DNA of 64,000 nucleotides, taken from positions 2,356,001 through 2,420,000 of the forward strand of contig NZ_CP031219.1 in the NCBI RefSeq assembly GCF_003346775.1, written 5' to 3'. The translations under genes and the position numbers were made by a program. The notes beneath the pieces are model-generated. The model saw nothing but the letters and a program-made list of their open reading frames with translations. It ran no database searches and had not been told where the DNA came from. Positions within the stretch are counted from its first letter, which is position 1. Each line of letters starts with the position of its first letter. Below, piece by piece: positions 27,582-37,208 of this stretch. This DNA is from Malaciobacter mytili LMG 24559. GTDB lineage: Bacteria > Campylobacterota > Campylobacteria > Campylobacterales > Arcobacteraceae.

Positions 27582-29567
27582 ATGAAAATTAATTACTGTG
27601 ATGCGTTAGTAATTGGTGGTGGATTAGCAGGTTTAAGAGCTGCTGTTGCTGCACAAAAAAAAGGATTAAGTACTGTTGTATTATCGTTAGTTCCTGTTAA
27701 AAGATCACACTCTGCTGCTGCACAAGGTGGTATGCAAGCTTCTTTAGGTAACTCAAAAATGTCTGATGGGGACAATGAAGATTTACACTTTGCAGATACA
27801 GTAAAAGGTAGTGACTGGGGATGCGACCAAGAAGTTGCAAGAATGTTCGTACATACTGCACCAAAAGCTATTAGAGAGCTAGCATCTTGGGGGGTTCCTT
27901 GGACTAGAGTTAGAGCAGGAACAAGAGAAGCTGTTATTAATGCTAAAAAAACAACTATTACTGAAGATGAAGATAGACATGGATTAATTACATCAAGAGA
28001 CTTTGGTGGAACTAAAAAATGGAGAACATGTTATACAGCTGATGCTACTGGTCACACTATGTTATTTGGTGTTGCTAATGAAGCATTAAGACATGATGTT
28101 GATATAAGAGATAGAAAAGAAGCTTTATCAATAATTCATGAAGATGGAAGATGTTATGGAGCTGTTGTTAGAGATTTAATTACTGGTGAATTAGAAGCTT
28201 ATGTTGCTAAAGGTACTTGTATTGCAACTGGTGGATATGGAAGAGTATTTAAACAAACTACTAATGCAGTTATTTGTGAAGGTACAGGTCAAGCTATTGC
28301 TCTTGAGACTGGTATTGCAACTTTAGGAAATATGGAAGCAGTACAATTCCACCCAACTCCAATTGTACCATCAGGTATTTTATTAACGGAAGGTTGTAGA
28401 GGTGATGGTGGTATCTTAAGAGATGTTGATGGTCATAGATTTATGCCAGATTACGAGCCAGAGAAAAAAGAACTTGCTTCAAGAGACGTTGTTTCAAGAA
28501 GAATGATTGAACATATTAGAAATGGTAAAGGTGTTCCATCTCCTTATGGATACCATGTATGGTTAGATATTTCTATTTTAGGTAGAGAGCATATTGAAAA
28601 GAACTTAAGAGATGTTCAAGAAATTTGTCAAATCTTCAATGGTATTGATCCAGCTGATGAAGGTCCTAAAGGATGGGCTCCTGTACTTCCAATGCAACAC
28701 TACTCTATGGGTGGTATTAGAACAAAACCAACTGGTGAATCACAAAACTTAAAAGGTTTATTTGCTTGTGGTGAAGCTGCTTGTTGGGATATGCATGGAT
28801 TTAACAGACTTGGAGGAAACTCAGTTTCTGAAACAGTTGTTGCTGGTATGATTATAGGTAACTACTTTGCAGATTTCTGTTTAGAAAATGATGTTACAAT
28901 TCCAACTGCAACAATTCAAAAATTCTTAGATGAGCAAGATAAATATCTTGATGAAATTTTATCTTACAATGGTTCTGAAAGTATTTTTAAAATTAAAAAT
29001 AGAATGAAAGAATTAATGGATGAAAAAGTTGGTATCTTTAGAGATGGTCCACACTTAGAAGAGGCTGTAGAAGAGTTAAAAGAACTATTAGTTAAAACAA
29101 AACAAATTACAGTTAAATCTAAAGAAAGAGCTGGAAACCCTGAACTTGAAGAAGCATATAGAGTTCCAAAAATGTTAAAAGTTGCTTTATGTGTTGCTAA
29201 AGGTGCTAGAGATAGAACTGAATCAAGAGGTGCACACTATAGAGAAGATTATCTAAAAAGAGATGATGTTAATTGGTTAAATAGAACATTAACTTCTTGG
29301 CCAAATTCTGATGCTTTAGAGCCTGAAATTACATATGAGCCACTTGATATTATGAAAATGGAAATGCCTCCAGCATTCAGAGGATATGGTGCTAAAGGGA
29401 TGATTATTGAAAATGAGCTTTCTGCAAAAAGACAAGCACAAGTTGATGAAATCACAGAAAAAATGCAAGCAGAAGGTAAAGATAGACATGAAATTCAAGA
29501 TGCTTTAATGCCATTTGAATTACCAATGAACTATAAAGAAAGAAATGAAAGAGCAGGAGATAAATAA
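27582..29567 (+). CDS. frdA: Fumarate reductase flavoprotein subunit
   Basis: 661 residues. The dinucleotide fold [13 protein letters not shown] is at the N terminus, His43 in [10 protein letters not shown] is the covalent FAD attachment residue (same number as in Wolinella), and active-site regions [20 protein letters not shown] and [10 protein letters not shown] are present. It interconverts fumarate and succinate; in Campylobacter jejuni the homologous complex supports both directions. Overlaps frdB by one base (TAATG). Confidence 0.97.
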   Translation: MKINYCDALVIGGGLAGLRAAVAAQKKGLSTVVLSLVPVKRSHSAAAQGGMQASLGNSKMSDGDNEDLHFADTVKGSDWGCDQEVARMFVHTAPKAIRELASWGVPWTRVRAGTREAVINAKKTTITEDEDRHGLITSRDFGGTKKWRTCYTADATGHTMLFGVANEALRHDVDIRDRKEALSIIHEDGRCYGAVVRDLITGELEAYVAKGTCIATGGYGRVFKQTTNAVICEGTGQAIALETGIATLGNMEAVQFHPTPIVPSGILLTEGCRGDGGILRDVDGHRFMPDYEPEKKELASRDVVSRRMIEHIRNGKGVPSPYGYHVWLDISILGREHIEKNLRDVQEICQIFNGIDPADEGPKGWAPVLPMQHYSMGGIRTKPTGESQNLKGLFACGEAACWDMHGFNRLGGNSVSETVVAGMIIGNYFADFCLENDVTIPTATIQKFLDEQDKYLDEILSYNGSESIFKIKNRMKELMDEKVGIFRDGPHLEEAVEELKELLVKTKQITVKSKERAGNPELEEAYRVPKMLKVALCVAKGARDRTESRGAHYREDYLKRDDVNWLNRTLTSWPNSDALEPEITYEPLDIMKMEMPPAFRGYGAKGMIIENELSAKRQAQVDEITEKMQAEGKDRHEIQDALMPFELPMNYKERNERAGDK

Positions 29568-30298
29568 TGAGTGCACAAAAAGGTAGAGAAATAACTATTT
29601 CAGTTCTTAAATTTAATCCAAGAAGTAAGGTTTCAAAACCTCACTTTGTTGATTATAAATTAGAAGAGACACCAGGGATGACTCTTTTTATTGCTCTAAA
29701 TTATATTAGAGAAAATTTTGATCCAGATTTATCTTTTGACTTCGTATGTAGAGCGGGTATTTGTGGTTCTTGTGGTATGGTTGTAAATGGTAAACCAGCA
29801 CTTGCTTGTAGAACACTAATTGCAAACTATCCAGAAGAAAAATTAACTTTAATGCCAATGCCTGCATTTGAATTAATTAAAGATTTATCAGTTAATACTG
29901 GTAAATGGATGGATAAAATGTCAAAAAGAGTTGAATCTTGGATTCACTCAAATGAAGAAGTTGATATTTCTAAAATGGAAGAAAGAGTTGATCCAGATAT
30001 TGCTGATCAAACATTTGAATTAGATAGATGTATTGAATGTGGTATTTGTGTTGCATCTTGTGGTACAATATTAATGAGACCAGATTTTGTTGGACCTGTT
30101 GGATTAAATAGAATTGCAAGATTTGAAGTTGATCCACATGATAATAGAACGGCAGAAGATTTTTATGAATTAATTGGTGATGATAATGGAATTTTTGGTT
30201 GTATGTCATTAATGGCTTGTGAAGACCATTGTCCAAAACACTTACCATTACAAAATAAAATAGCATATTTAAGAAGAAAGCTTGTTTCTTTAAGATAA
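29567..30298 (+). CDS. frdB: Fumarate reductase iron-sulfur subunit
   Basis: 243 residues. The [2Fe-2S] domain shows [15 protein letters not shown] and a further Cys; the [4Fe-4S] motif is [11 protein letters not shown], and [13 protein letters not shown] with the preceding pattern supplies the [3Fe-4S] and last ligands. It carries electrons between the haems of FrdC and the flavin of FrdA. Two hairpins follow before the dynamin-like genes. Confidence 0.96.
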   Translation: MSAQKGREITISVLKFNPRSKVSKPHFVDYKLEETPGMTLFIALNYIRENFDPDLSFDFVCRAGICGSCGMVVNGKPALACRTLIANYPEEKLTLMPMPAFELIKDLSVNTGKWMDKMSKRVESWIHSNEEVDISKMEERVDPDIADQTFELDRCIECGICVASCGTILMRPDFVGPVGLNRIARFEVDPHDNRTAEDFYELIGDDNGIFGCMSLMACEDHCPKHLPLQNKIAYLRRKLVSLR

Positions 30299-30311
30299 AA
30301 CTTTCTTAATA

Positions 30312-30334
30312 AAAGGGGCTTTGCCCCTTTATAA
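30312..30334 (+). terminator. Terminator after frdB
   Basis: GC-rich stem AAAGGGGC / GCCCCTTT with a TTT loop, 14 bases after the frdB stop. The T run after the stem is short (TTT then ATAA), so termination may be partial and allow some read-through to the dynamin-like genes. Confidence 0.7.
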
Positions 30335-30339
30335 ACCCC

Positions 30340-30387
30340 AAATATAAAAAGTTAATTACCAATTGTGGTAATTAACTTTTTATATTT
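30340..30387. repeat. 22-bp perfect inverted repeat before the dynamin-like genes
   Basis: Arms 30340-30361 and 30366-30387 are perfect reverse complements over 22 bp, with a 4-base loop ATTG. The arm begins AAATATAAAAAGTTAATTAC. It ends 11 bases before an AGGAGG ribosome site. It may be a second terminator, an RNA hairpin controlling the dynamin genes, or a DNA operator; the sequence does not decide. Confidence 0.85.
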
Positions 30388-30407
30388 TAATAGGTATAGG
30401 AGGCATA

Positions 30408-32735
30408 ATGAATTTAGCAAAAGATTACTTTTTACTATATCATGGAATTCAAGCCCAAAAAAACATTTCATATGAAATAACAAAAACAAAAGAAGCCGAA
30501 TTTTTTGAAATTGTAGCATTAATATTAAGTGCATCAAGAAAAAACTACGATAAATATCTACCTTTAAAATCTTTTAATGATATTTGTACTTTTATTACTA
30601 CAAAAGCACCTGTAAACTTAGAAGAACTTTACTCTTTACAATACAATTTAATAGAAATTATAGCAAATGATAATCATCATGAAGATATTGAAAAACTTCA
30701 TAATGCCTTTGAATACCTTGCAAATGAAGAGATAATTACTAAAGCTGATAATGAAAAATTAATCTCACTATTTGATCCTAGTGAAATTGTAATAAAAAGA
30801 AAAGATGAAGAGATTTTAATTGATAATTCTAAAACATTTAAAGAACATAAAGAAGAGATTGATTTAGTAATTCAAGAACTAAAAGAGATAATAAAAAAAG
30901 ATGACTTATTAAATGAATTAAAAGAGACAAATAATTATATTAATAATCAAAAATTCTCAATTGGTATTACAGGTGTTATGAATGCCGGTAAATCTACTAT
31001 GCTAAATGCACTTATGGGTAAAGAGATTTTAGGAAGTGCTGTTGTACCTGAAACTGCCAACTTAACAATTGTAAAATATGATAAAAATCCAAGTGCAAAA
31101 GTTTTCTATTGGAATAAAAAAGAGTGGGATAGAATAGAAAATAGTGCAAATGAGATTGAATCAATAAAAGAGTTTGTTCAAGAAACAAAATCTATTTTTA
31201 AAGATGAACTAAAAAACTATATAAAAGATGATTCAAGAAATGATGAAGTAGATATAAATAATCTTGCACTATATACTTCAGCAGAAGCAAGTGGTAAAAA
31301 ATGTAATCTTGTAAAATATGTGGAATTAAAATCTGATTTAAATTTTTTAAAAGATGGTATAGAAATAGTTGATACTCCAGGTCTTGATGACCCAGTTATT
31401 CAAAGAGAAGAGATAACTAAAGAGTACTTAAATAATTGTGATATGATGATACACCTAATGAATGTATCACAAAGTGCAACTTTAAAAGATGTTGAGTTTA
31501 TTATTGATGCTTTACTTTATCAAAATATCTCAAAATTATTAGTTGTAATTACAAGAGCAGATACAGTTACAAAAGAGCAATTAGAAGAAGTAATTAATTA
31601 CACAAAAACTTCTATTAAAAGACAACTAAAAGCTTTAAATAAAGATAGTCAATTAGATTATATTTTAAAAACTATAAAATTTATTCCGATTTCTGGGAAA
31701 ATGGCACTTTTACATAGAACAGGTAAACAAAAAGAAGCCTTAGAAGCAGGTTTTAAACTTGAAGATACAGGAATTTTAGAAATTGAAAACTATTTAAATG
31801 AGTCTTTATTTGGGAAAAATAGCTCTAAAACTGATTTAATTATAAAAGGTGCAAAAGCACAACTATATAAAACAACTGAAAAACAAATTTCTGCACTAAA
31901 TTATGAGCTTAGACTTTTATCAAAATCAAAAGATGAATTAGAAGAAGAACTAATAGAATTTAATAAGAAAAAATCAGCAAATGAGAAAATCTTTCAAGCT
32001 ATGAAAGAGGATATTTTATACTATAAAAATGATGCAAAAAACTATATTGCTTCTTTGGAAACATTTTTAACTTCAGAATTAATTGACTTACAAACAGTAA
32101 TTAAACAAAGAGTTATTAGTGATGTAAGATATACATATGAAAAAGAGAAGAAAAAAACTCCTGCTTCAAGAGTAAAAACAATAGTTGAAACGGCAATAAA
32201 AGATGGTATTGTTGATGTTATAAGAGATTATAGATATAAATTTATTAAAAAATCTCAAAATATTGGAGAAATTTGTGAACAAAAATACCATGACTTTGGC
32301 TTTGCATTGGGACACAAAAATGATAATTTTGATGCAAGAGGTTTTTTCCAAGATGATTTTAAAGCTGGATTTTTAACTTCATCAAATGATATTCTAATTT
32401 CAAAAGTAATAGCTGCTGTTGAAAAATGCAAACCTACAAAATTAGAAGATTTAGAAATAGCTTTAGATAGAGGTTTAAAAGAAGAGTTTTTTAATATTGA
32501 AGAGAATATTAAAACAAAAGCAAAAGAAGTTTCACAACTTTTAATTGAAAACTTCTTTAAAATATTAAATGCTCCATTAGATAACTTTGAAGCAAAACTA
32601 AAAAGTGATGAAGAGATTTTACAAAATCAAATAAAATCATTTGAAGATAATGAAAAAAATAAAGATGAATTATCTATTATAATTCATAAAAATCTAAAAA
32701 AATTAGAAAGTATTAAAGAGGGTTGTAAAAGATGA
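30408..32735 (+). CDS. Dynamin-like GTPase 1 (DLP1 type)
   Basis: 775 residues. An N-terminal region of about 180 residues precedes the GTPase domain: G1 GVMNAGKST at about 189-197, G3 DTPG beginning at Asp322, and a G4-like TRAD near 382. The remaining 350 residues are mostly helical and charged, fitting the stalk of bacterial dynamin-like proteins. These GTPases bind and remodel membranes. Size and order match Campylobacter jejuni Cj0411, which pairs with Cj0412 and also follows frdCAB. A strong AGGAGG precedes the ATG. Stop overlaps the second GTPase gene by 4 bases, so the two are made together. Confidence 0.9.
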   Translation: MNLAKDYFLLYHGIQAQKNISYEITKTKEAEFFEIVALILSASRKNYDKYLPLKSFNDICTFITTKAPVNLEELYSLQYNLIEIIANDNHHEDIEKLHNAFEYLANEEIITKADNEKLISLFDPSEIVIKRKDEEILIDNSKTFKEHKEEIDLVIQELKEIIKKDDLLNELKETNNYINNQKFSIGITGVMNAGKSTMLNALMGKEILGSAVVPETANLTIVKYDKNPSAKVFYWNKKEWDRIENSANEIESIKEFVQETKSIFKDELKNYIKDDSRNDEVDINNLALYTSAEASGKKCNLVKYVELKSDLNFLKDGIEIVDTPGLDDPVIQREEITKEYLNNCDMMIHLMNVSQSATLKDVEFIIDALLYQNISKLLVVITRADTVTKEQLEEVINYTKTSIKRQLKALNKDSQLDYILKTIKFIPISGKMALLHRTGKQKEALEAGFKLEDTGILEIENYLNESLFGKNSSKTDLIIKGAKAQLYKTTEKQISALNYELRLLSKSKDELEEELIEFNKKKSANEKIFQAMKEDILYYKNDAKNYIASLETFLTSELIDLQTVIKQRVISDVRYTYEKEKKKTPASRVKTIVETAIKDGIVDVIRDYRYKFIKKSQNIGEICEQKYHDFGFALGHKNDNFDARGFFQDDFKAGFLTSSNDILISKVIAAVEKCKPTKLEDLEIALDRGLKEEFFNIEENIKTKAKEVSQLLIENFFKILNAPLDNFEAKLKSDEEILQNQIKSFEDNEKNKDELSIIIHKNLKKLESIKEGCKR

Positions 32736-34753
32736 AATTATTACAACAGTTTATAAATGAATATAAAGTTGCCTATGAAAAAAAAGAGGTTGTATATGAA
32801 AATAGTATTGAAGGAGAGATAAAAAGAGTTAAAGATTTACTTTTAGATGATAATTTTTTCCCATCAATACAATTAAAATCAATTTTAGATAAGTTTATTA
32901 GAAGAGCAAGATACCCTATGGAAGTTGCAATTACAGGTCAGTTTTCAGCTGGTAAATCAACTTTTTTAAATGCTTTACTTTCAAGAAATGTTTTACCAAC
33001 AGGTATCACTCCTGTTACTTCAAAAGTAAACTTTATTAATTATGGGGAAGAATATAAGTTAAAAATCACTTATAAATCAGGTGCTGAAGAGTATCATAGT
33101 ATTGATGCAATTGCTGAGTTTACTGACCAAAGAAAAGAAGAATTAGATGATGTAAAATATCTTACTTTATATGCTCCAATGGATATTTTAAAAGATATTT
33201 CTTTTGTGGATACTCCAGGTCTTAACTCTCAAAGTCAAAGTGATACTGATACTACAAGAAAAGTATTAAGAGATGTTGGTGGAATTATTTGGCTTACACT
33301 TATTGATAATGCAGGAAAAATGAGTGAAGCAGAAGTTTTAGAAGAGTATATGCAACACTTTAAAAATAAATCTTTATGTGTATTAAACCAAAAGGATAAA
33401 TTTACACAAGAGCAAATACAAACAACAACAAACTATGTAAAAACAAAGTTTAGTAAATATTTTGCAGAAGTTATACCAATATCAGCTAAACAAGCTTTAG
33501 ATTCAAGAAAACATCAAAAAAATATCCTATTAGATACTGTATATGAAGATATTACAAATAAATTTAAATCAAAACTAAGTGAAAATTTAGAAGTTAATTC
33601 AATGGAGTTTTTTAAAGAAGAGTTTGAAAACTTTAAAAAAGAAGTATCTTCTATTAATTCAAAAGATAATACACAAGATATGAAACTTTTAGAAGAATCA
33701 AATATCACAAAAGTTTTAGATTTTATAGAAAATGTTATTAGACCTCAGGCAAAAGAGTCAAAAGAGTTTGCAATTAAAAAGGATTTAAAAGGGGTTTGTG
33801 ATATTTTAATAAAAGAGTATGAAACTATTGTTGGGACATATAACTCTTTAATTGATATTTTAACTTTAGCAGAAGAGAAAATTTTATTAGCCTTTGATGA
33901 AATTCATAAAAAATACTCAAAAGATTTATACAATATTTATAATTCACTTGAAGCAATTATGGAAAAAATTGCAAGTGAAACTTATAAAAATGTAAAAAGA
34001 ATCCCAGCTATTAGATACCAAGAGAAAAAAGGAAACTTTTTAACAGGAACAAAAATTGAAAAAGTTGAATATGAAACTTTTTGGATAGATAGTGATAATG
34101 TATATAAAAACCTATTTTATGATGATCAAACAATAGATAAAATGTTTAAACGCTCAATTAAAATGTTAAAAAACAATGAACTTCAAACTGATGAAGCTTT
34201 TAGAGATGTTTATAGATTATTAAAATCAGAAGTTCACAAATGGCAAGAGCCTTTTGAAAAAATAAGAAAACATAGAGAAATTGCTTCTGATTTAGAATTT
34301 TCTTTTACAAGACACTTTGCAGCAAAAGTATATGAAAATGTTTTAATAGAGTACCATAAAGCTATTTTAGAAAATATTTCAGCATTAAGAAAAAAATTCG
34401 CATATTTTAATGGGGCATTATCATACTCTTATATTCAAACAACACAAGCAACAATTGCACATTTTGAACAACAAATTAAAGAATCAGAAGAATTATATAA
34501 AAAAGAGCCTACAAAATTTAGTGTAAATCATCCAAGAGAAGATGAAATACTTACTAAATTAAAAGTAAATTTTGCCTTTGAAAAAATAGAGGATTTCTTA
34601 ACTTCAAAAAGAAACTACTTATTTAAAATTGTTAAATACTCAAAAGAGCAATATTTAGAGATAAATACAAATAGAATAAAATTTGTAGAATCTAAAAAAG
34701 AAGTTTATTTAAATAAAATAAAAAAACTTCAAGAGATTAAAAATAGTATATAA
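32732..34753 (+). CDS. Dynamin-like GTPase 2 (DLP2 type)
   Basis: 673 residues. G1 GQFSAGKST lies at 69-77, G2 candidate Thr in LPTGITPVTSKV, G3 DTPG begins at Asp160, and G4 appears as NQKD near 219. The GTPase domain is close to the N terminus, unlike in the upstream partner, and is followed by long helical segments. In C. jejuni the corresponding pair forms a hetero-tetramer that tethers membranes, with the two chains playing different parts; the same asymmetric pair is inferred here. An inverted repeat follows at 34781-34811. Confidence 0.9.
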   Translation: MKLLQQFINEYKVAYEKKEVVYENSIEGEIKRVKDLLLDDNFFPSIQLKSILDKFIRRARYPMEVAITGQFSAGKSTFLNALLSRNVLPTGITPVTSKVNFINYGEEYKLKITYKSGAEEYHSIDAIAEFTDQRKEELDDVKYLTLYAPMDILKDISFVDTPGLNSQSQSDTDTTRKVLRDVGGIIWLTLIDNAGKMSEAEVLEEYMQHFKNKSLCVLNQKDKFTQEQIQTTTNYVKTKFSKYFAEVIPISAKQALDSRKHQKNILLDTVYEDITNKFKSKLSENLEVNSMEFFKEEFENFKKEVSSINSKDNTQDMKLLEESNITKVLDFIENVIRPQAKESKEFAIKKDLKGVCDILIKEYETIVGTYNSLIDILTLAEEKILLAFDEIHKKYSKDLYNIYNSLEAIMEKIASETYKNVKRIPAIRYQEKKGNFLTGTKIEKVEYETFWIDSDNVYKNLFYDDQTIDKMFKRSIKMLKNNELQTDEAFRDVYRLLKSEVHKWQEPFEKIRKHREIASDLEFSFTRHFAAKVYENVLIEYHKAILENISALRKKFAYFNGALSYSYIQTTQATIAHFEQQIKESEELYKKEPTKFSVNHPREDEILTKLKVNFAFEKIEDFLTSKRNYLFKIVKYSKEQYLEINTNRIKFVESKKEVYLNKIKKLQEIKNSI

Positions 34754-34780
34754 AAAATACAATTTTTAAATATCCCTACT

Positions 34781-34811
34781 AAATTAGCTTTCTTTATAAG
34801 AAAGTTAATTT
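34781..34811. terminator. Bidirectional terminator, dlp2/glxK
   Basis: Arms AAATTAGCTTTCTT (34781-34794) and AAGAAAGTTAATTT (34798-34811) pair over 14 bp with one G-U, loop TAT. It lies between convergent genes. Confidence 0.65.
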
Positions 34812-34812
34812 A

Positions 34813-35964
34813 TCAATCTTTTAATTTTAATTGCAAAATATTTGCAATATTATATGCAGTTGATACTAAGTTCTCTTTACTTGAAACTTTTAATTCTTCA
34901 AAACTTAAATTATTACTAAAAGTAGTATCAAAAATAGCTGTTACTCCATGTGCATAAAGTTTTTCATACCCCTTAGCTAAACTGCCAGCAATTACTATAC
35001 AAGGTTTATCATATTTTTTAGTATATTTTAAAACTCCCATTATGGTTTTTCCATAAGTAGTCTGCTCATCAACTCTACCCTCACCTGTTATAACTAAATT
35101 TGCTTTTTGTATTTTATCTTCTAGGTTTATTAAAGAACTAATAGTATCAATACCACTTGAGAATTTTGCATTTAAAAAACTATGTAAAGCAAAGCCAACT
35201 CCACCAGCAGCACCACTTCCTGCTTCATCCTTTGTTTTTTTTATAAGTCTTTTTTCACATAAAACTGCAAATTTTGTAATTAATTCTTCAAGTAAAATAA
35301 GTTGTTCTTGTGTAGCACCTTTTTGTTTTGCAAAAATATAAGTTGCTCCCTCTTTTCCACACAAGGGATTTGAAACATCACTTGCTATTAAAATTTTTAT
35401 ATCTCTTAAATATCTAATTTCACTTATATCAAAACTATCAACCAAAGCTAAATCTTTTGCTTTTAAAACTCTTTGGGCTGAAATATCAATATTGTGTTTA
35501 TCAAAAAATTTAACTCCCAAAGCTTGTAACATCCCAAGTCCAGCATCATTAGTAGCACTTCCACCAATTCCAATAATTAGTTTTTTAGCACCTCTTTTTA
35601 CACTATGAGCTATTAATTGCCCAAGACCAAAAGAAGTAGAATTTAAAATATCTCTTTTATTTTCATCTACTAAAGTTAGTCCTGTTGATTTTGCCATTTC
35701 AATAAGAGCAGTGTCTTCATCAATAAAAGCATACTGTGATTGTATTTTTTCTCCCAAAGGATTTAATACTTCATCTTTAAAAATAGTACAATCTTTTAAA
35801 ATAGAACAAACTGACTCTAAAGTTCCCTCACCTCCATCAGCTAAAATAACTTTTTCATATTCTGCTTCATTAAGGATTTTTTTTAAACCTTCTTCTATAC
35901 ACAAAGCTACCTCTTTTGAAGATAAAGTACCTTTAAATGAGTCACTGGCAATTAATATTCGCAT
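34813..35964 (-). CDS. glxK: Glycerate kinase (GarK/GlxK family)
   Basis: 383 residues, full length for the family that phosphorylates D-glycerate to 2-phosphoglycerate. Recognisable pieces are MRILIASDSFKGTLSS at the N terminus, ADGGEGTLESV at about 43-53, IGIGGSATNDAGLGML in the middle and TGEGRVDEQTTYGK towards the end. It feeds glycerate into lower glycolysis/gluconeogenesis. No glyoxylate-pathway genes are adjacent. The GNAT gene lies 20 bases upstream on the same strand and may share the transcript. Confidence 0.9.
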   Translation of the reverse strand: MRILIASDSFKGTLSSKEVALCIEEGLKKILNEAEYEKVILADGGEGTLESVCSILKDCTIFKDEVLNPLGEKIQSQYAFIDEDTALIEMAKSTGLTLVDENKRDILNSTSFGLGQLIAHSVKRGAKKLIIGIGGSATNDAGLGMLQALGVKFFDKHNIDISAQRVLKAKDLALVDSFDISEIRYLRDIKILIASDVSNPLCGKEGATYIFAKQKGATQEQLILLEELITKFAVLCEKRLIKKTKDEAGSGAAGGVGFALHSFLNAKFSSGIDTISSLINLEDKIQKANLVITGEGRVDEQTTYGKTIMGVLKYTKKYDKPCIVIAGSLAKGYEKLYAHGVTAIFDTTFSNNLSFEELKVSSKENLVSTAYNIANILQLKLKD

Positions 35965-35984
35965 TTAAACTCCTATAAGTATAA

Positions 35985-36506
35985 TTAAAATCTAGTTAAT
36001 GCTTTTTGCATATTTTTATATAAAGATTTATATTGTTCAGAATTTAATCGTTTTTTATAGGAAAGTATTAATAACTCTAAAGGAAGGGCGTCTTTTCTAA
36101 AAGGAATTTGATAATGCCTATATTCATTTATATAAAAATCAAATCTTTTATAAAAATCAAATCTTTTTTGAGTAATTATATTTGTAATTTTTTCTATTTC
36201 TAAAACTACATTATCTTTATCTTTTAAAAACTCTGTTAAGATTTTACTACCATAAGATTGTCCTCTTAATTGTCTATTTATAGCTAAATGTTCAATAAAA
36301 TAAAACTCATCTAATTTCCAATAGAAAAGTATTCCAACAATTTTTTCATTATCTATACAAGTAGTAGCATTATAAGAAGGTTCACTAAATAACTCAAGTT
36401 GTTCACTTAATAATCTCTTTTCTTCTTTAGGAAAGGCTTCTTCATATATCCCCCAAGAGATTTGAAAGTTTTTATCCTCAGCACTGTTAAGTTTATAAAA
36501 TTTCAT
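35985..36506 (-). CDS. GNAT-family N-acetyltransferase
   Basis: 173 residues. The central beta strand and acetyl-CoA loop read EHLAINRQLRGQSYGSKIL (about 71-89), matching GNAT motif A (R/Q-x-x-G-x-G/S). The N-terminal part has EEAFPKEEKR, seen in many GNAT proteins of this type. Substrate unknown. It lies between a hypothetical gene and glycerate kinase on the minus strand, 20 and 69 bases from its neighbours. Confidence 0.8.
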   Translation of the reverse strand: MKFYKLNSAEDKNFQISWGIYEEAFPKEEKRLLSEQLELFSEPSYNATTCIDNEKIVGILFYWKLDEFYFIEHLAINRQLRGQSYGSKILTEFLKDKDNVVLEIEKITNIITQKRFDFYKRFDFYINEYRHYQIPFRKDALPLELLILSYKKRLNSEQYKSLYKNMQKALTRF

Positions 36507-36575
36507 TAAACTATCCTATATATAAGATAAGAATAGTTTAACAATAATATTTAAAAATTATACTTATAAGAAATT

Positions 36576-37007
36576 TTAGTTATTAATAAATCGCCATTTT
36601 TCAGGCTTATTTTTTAAAAAGATTTCTCTTACATTTTGATAATAAGTTACATTTTTAAAATCTAACTCTTTTAAGGCTTTTTTATATCTAAATCTAATAT
36701 TTTCCCAATTAGTAGTATCATCGTGATCATTTAAGACTTGATTTTCTATCCACTTTAACTCTGTATCTAAATCTAATATTTTACTATTTGCTGATCTTGG
36801 ATAATCACTATCAAAAGATACTTCAAAAAAGATTTTATTATTATTTTTATTTACCCAAATAATATCGTCTTTAGTTAATAAATTACCAACTTCATCAAAA
36901 AGCTCTTCATTTTTTTGTAAAATATCAATAACATCAGGCATATTATCAGTAATATTTGTAATTCTACTTGAAACAATAACTTCAGATATCTCTTTTGCTA
37001 AATTCAC
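36576..37007 (-). CDS. Hypothetical protein
   Basis: 143 residues, starting at a GTG (complement 37005-37007) with AAAGGG/GGTAAG upstream. I do not recognise the family. The protein is charged and has no membrane segment. The C-terminal half is helical with aromatic residues (NWENIRFRYKKALKELDF). Codon use resembles neighbouring genes, so it is probably real. Same strand as the GNAT and glycerate kinase genes. The 201 bases to its right are AT-rich spacer before the divergent ClC gene. Confidence 0.55.
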   Translation of the reverse strand: MNLAKEISEVIVSSRITNITDNMPDVIDILQKNEELFDEVGNLLTKDDIIWVNKNNNKIFFEVSFDSDYPRSANSKILDLDTELKWIENQVLNDHDDTTNWENIRFRYKKALKELDFKNVTYYQNVREIFLKNKPEKWRFINN

Positions 37008-37208
37008 ACACTTACCCTTTTTTTTTAGAAAGTATATATATTATAGCAAAATTTAAAGAGATTAATAACTATTTTATCTCTTTTTTTATAACTTTATTTT
37101 ACTTTTGCCTTAAAATAGGCATTTTTTACATTAAATTTTCTACTTTATATTATCTTAAATTCAAATTAATTACGTTAAAATTTTAAAAAACTATTATTAA
37201 GTACTAAC

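Noticed and set aside
29970-30266. 98-codon minus-strand frame in frdB
   Set aside because: Antisense to a gene with all iron-sulfur motifs; composition typical of a shadow frame.
37106-37127. TGCCT/AGGCA hairpin with six T on the plus strand
   Set aside because: Only 5 bp, and no plus-strand gene lies upstream to be terminated; may be chance in AT-rich spacer.
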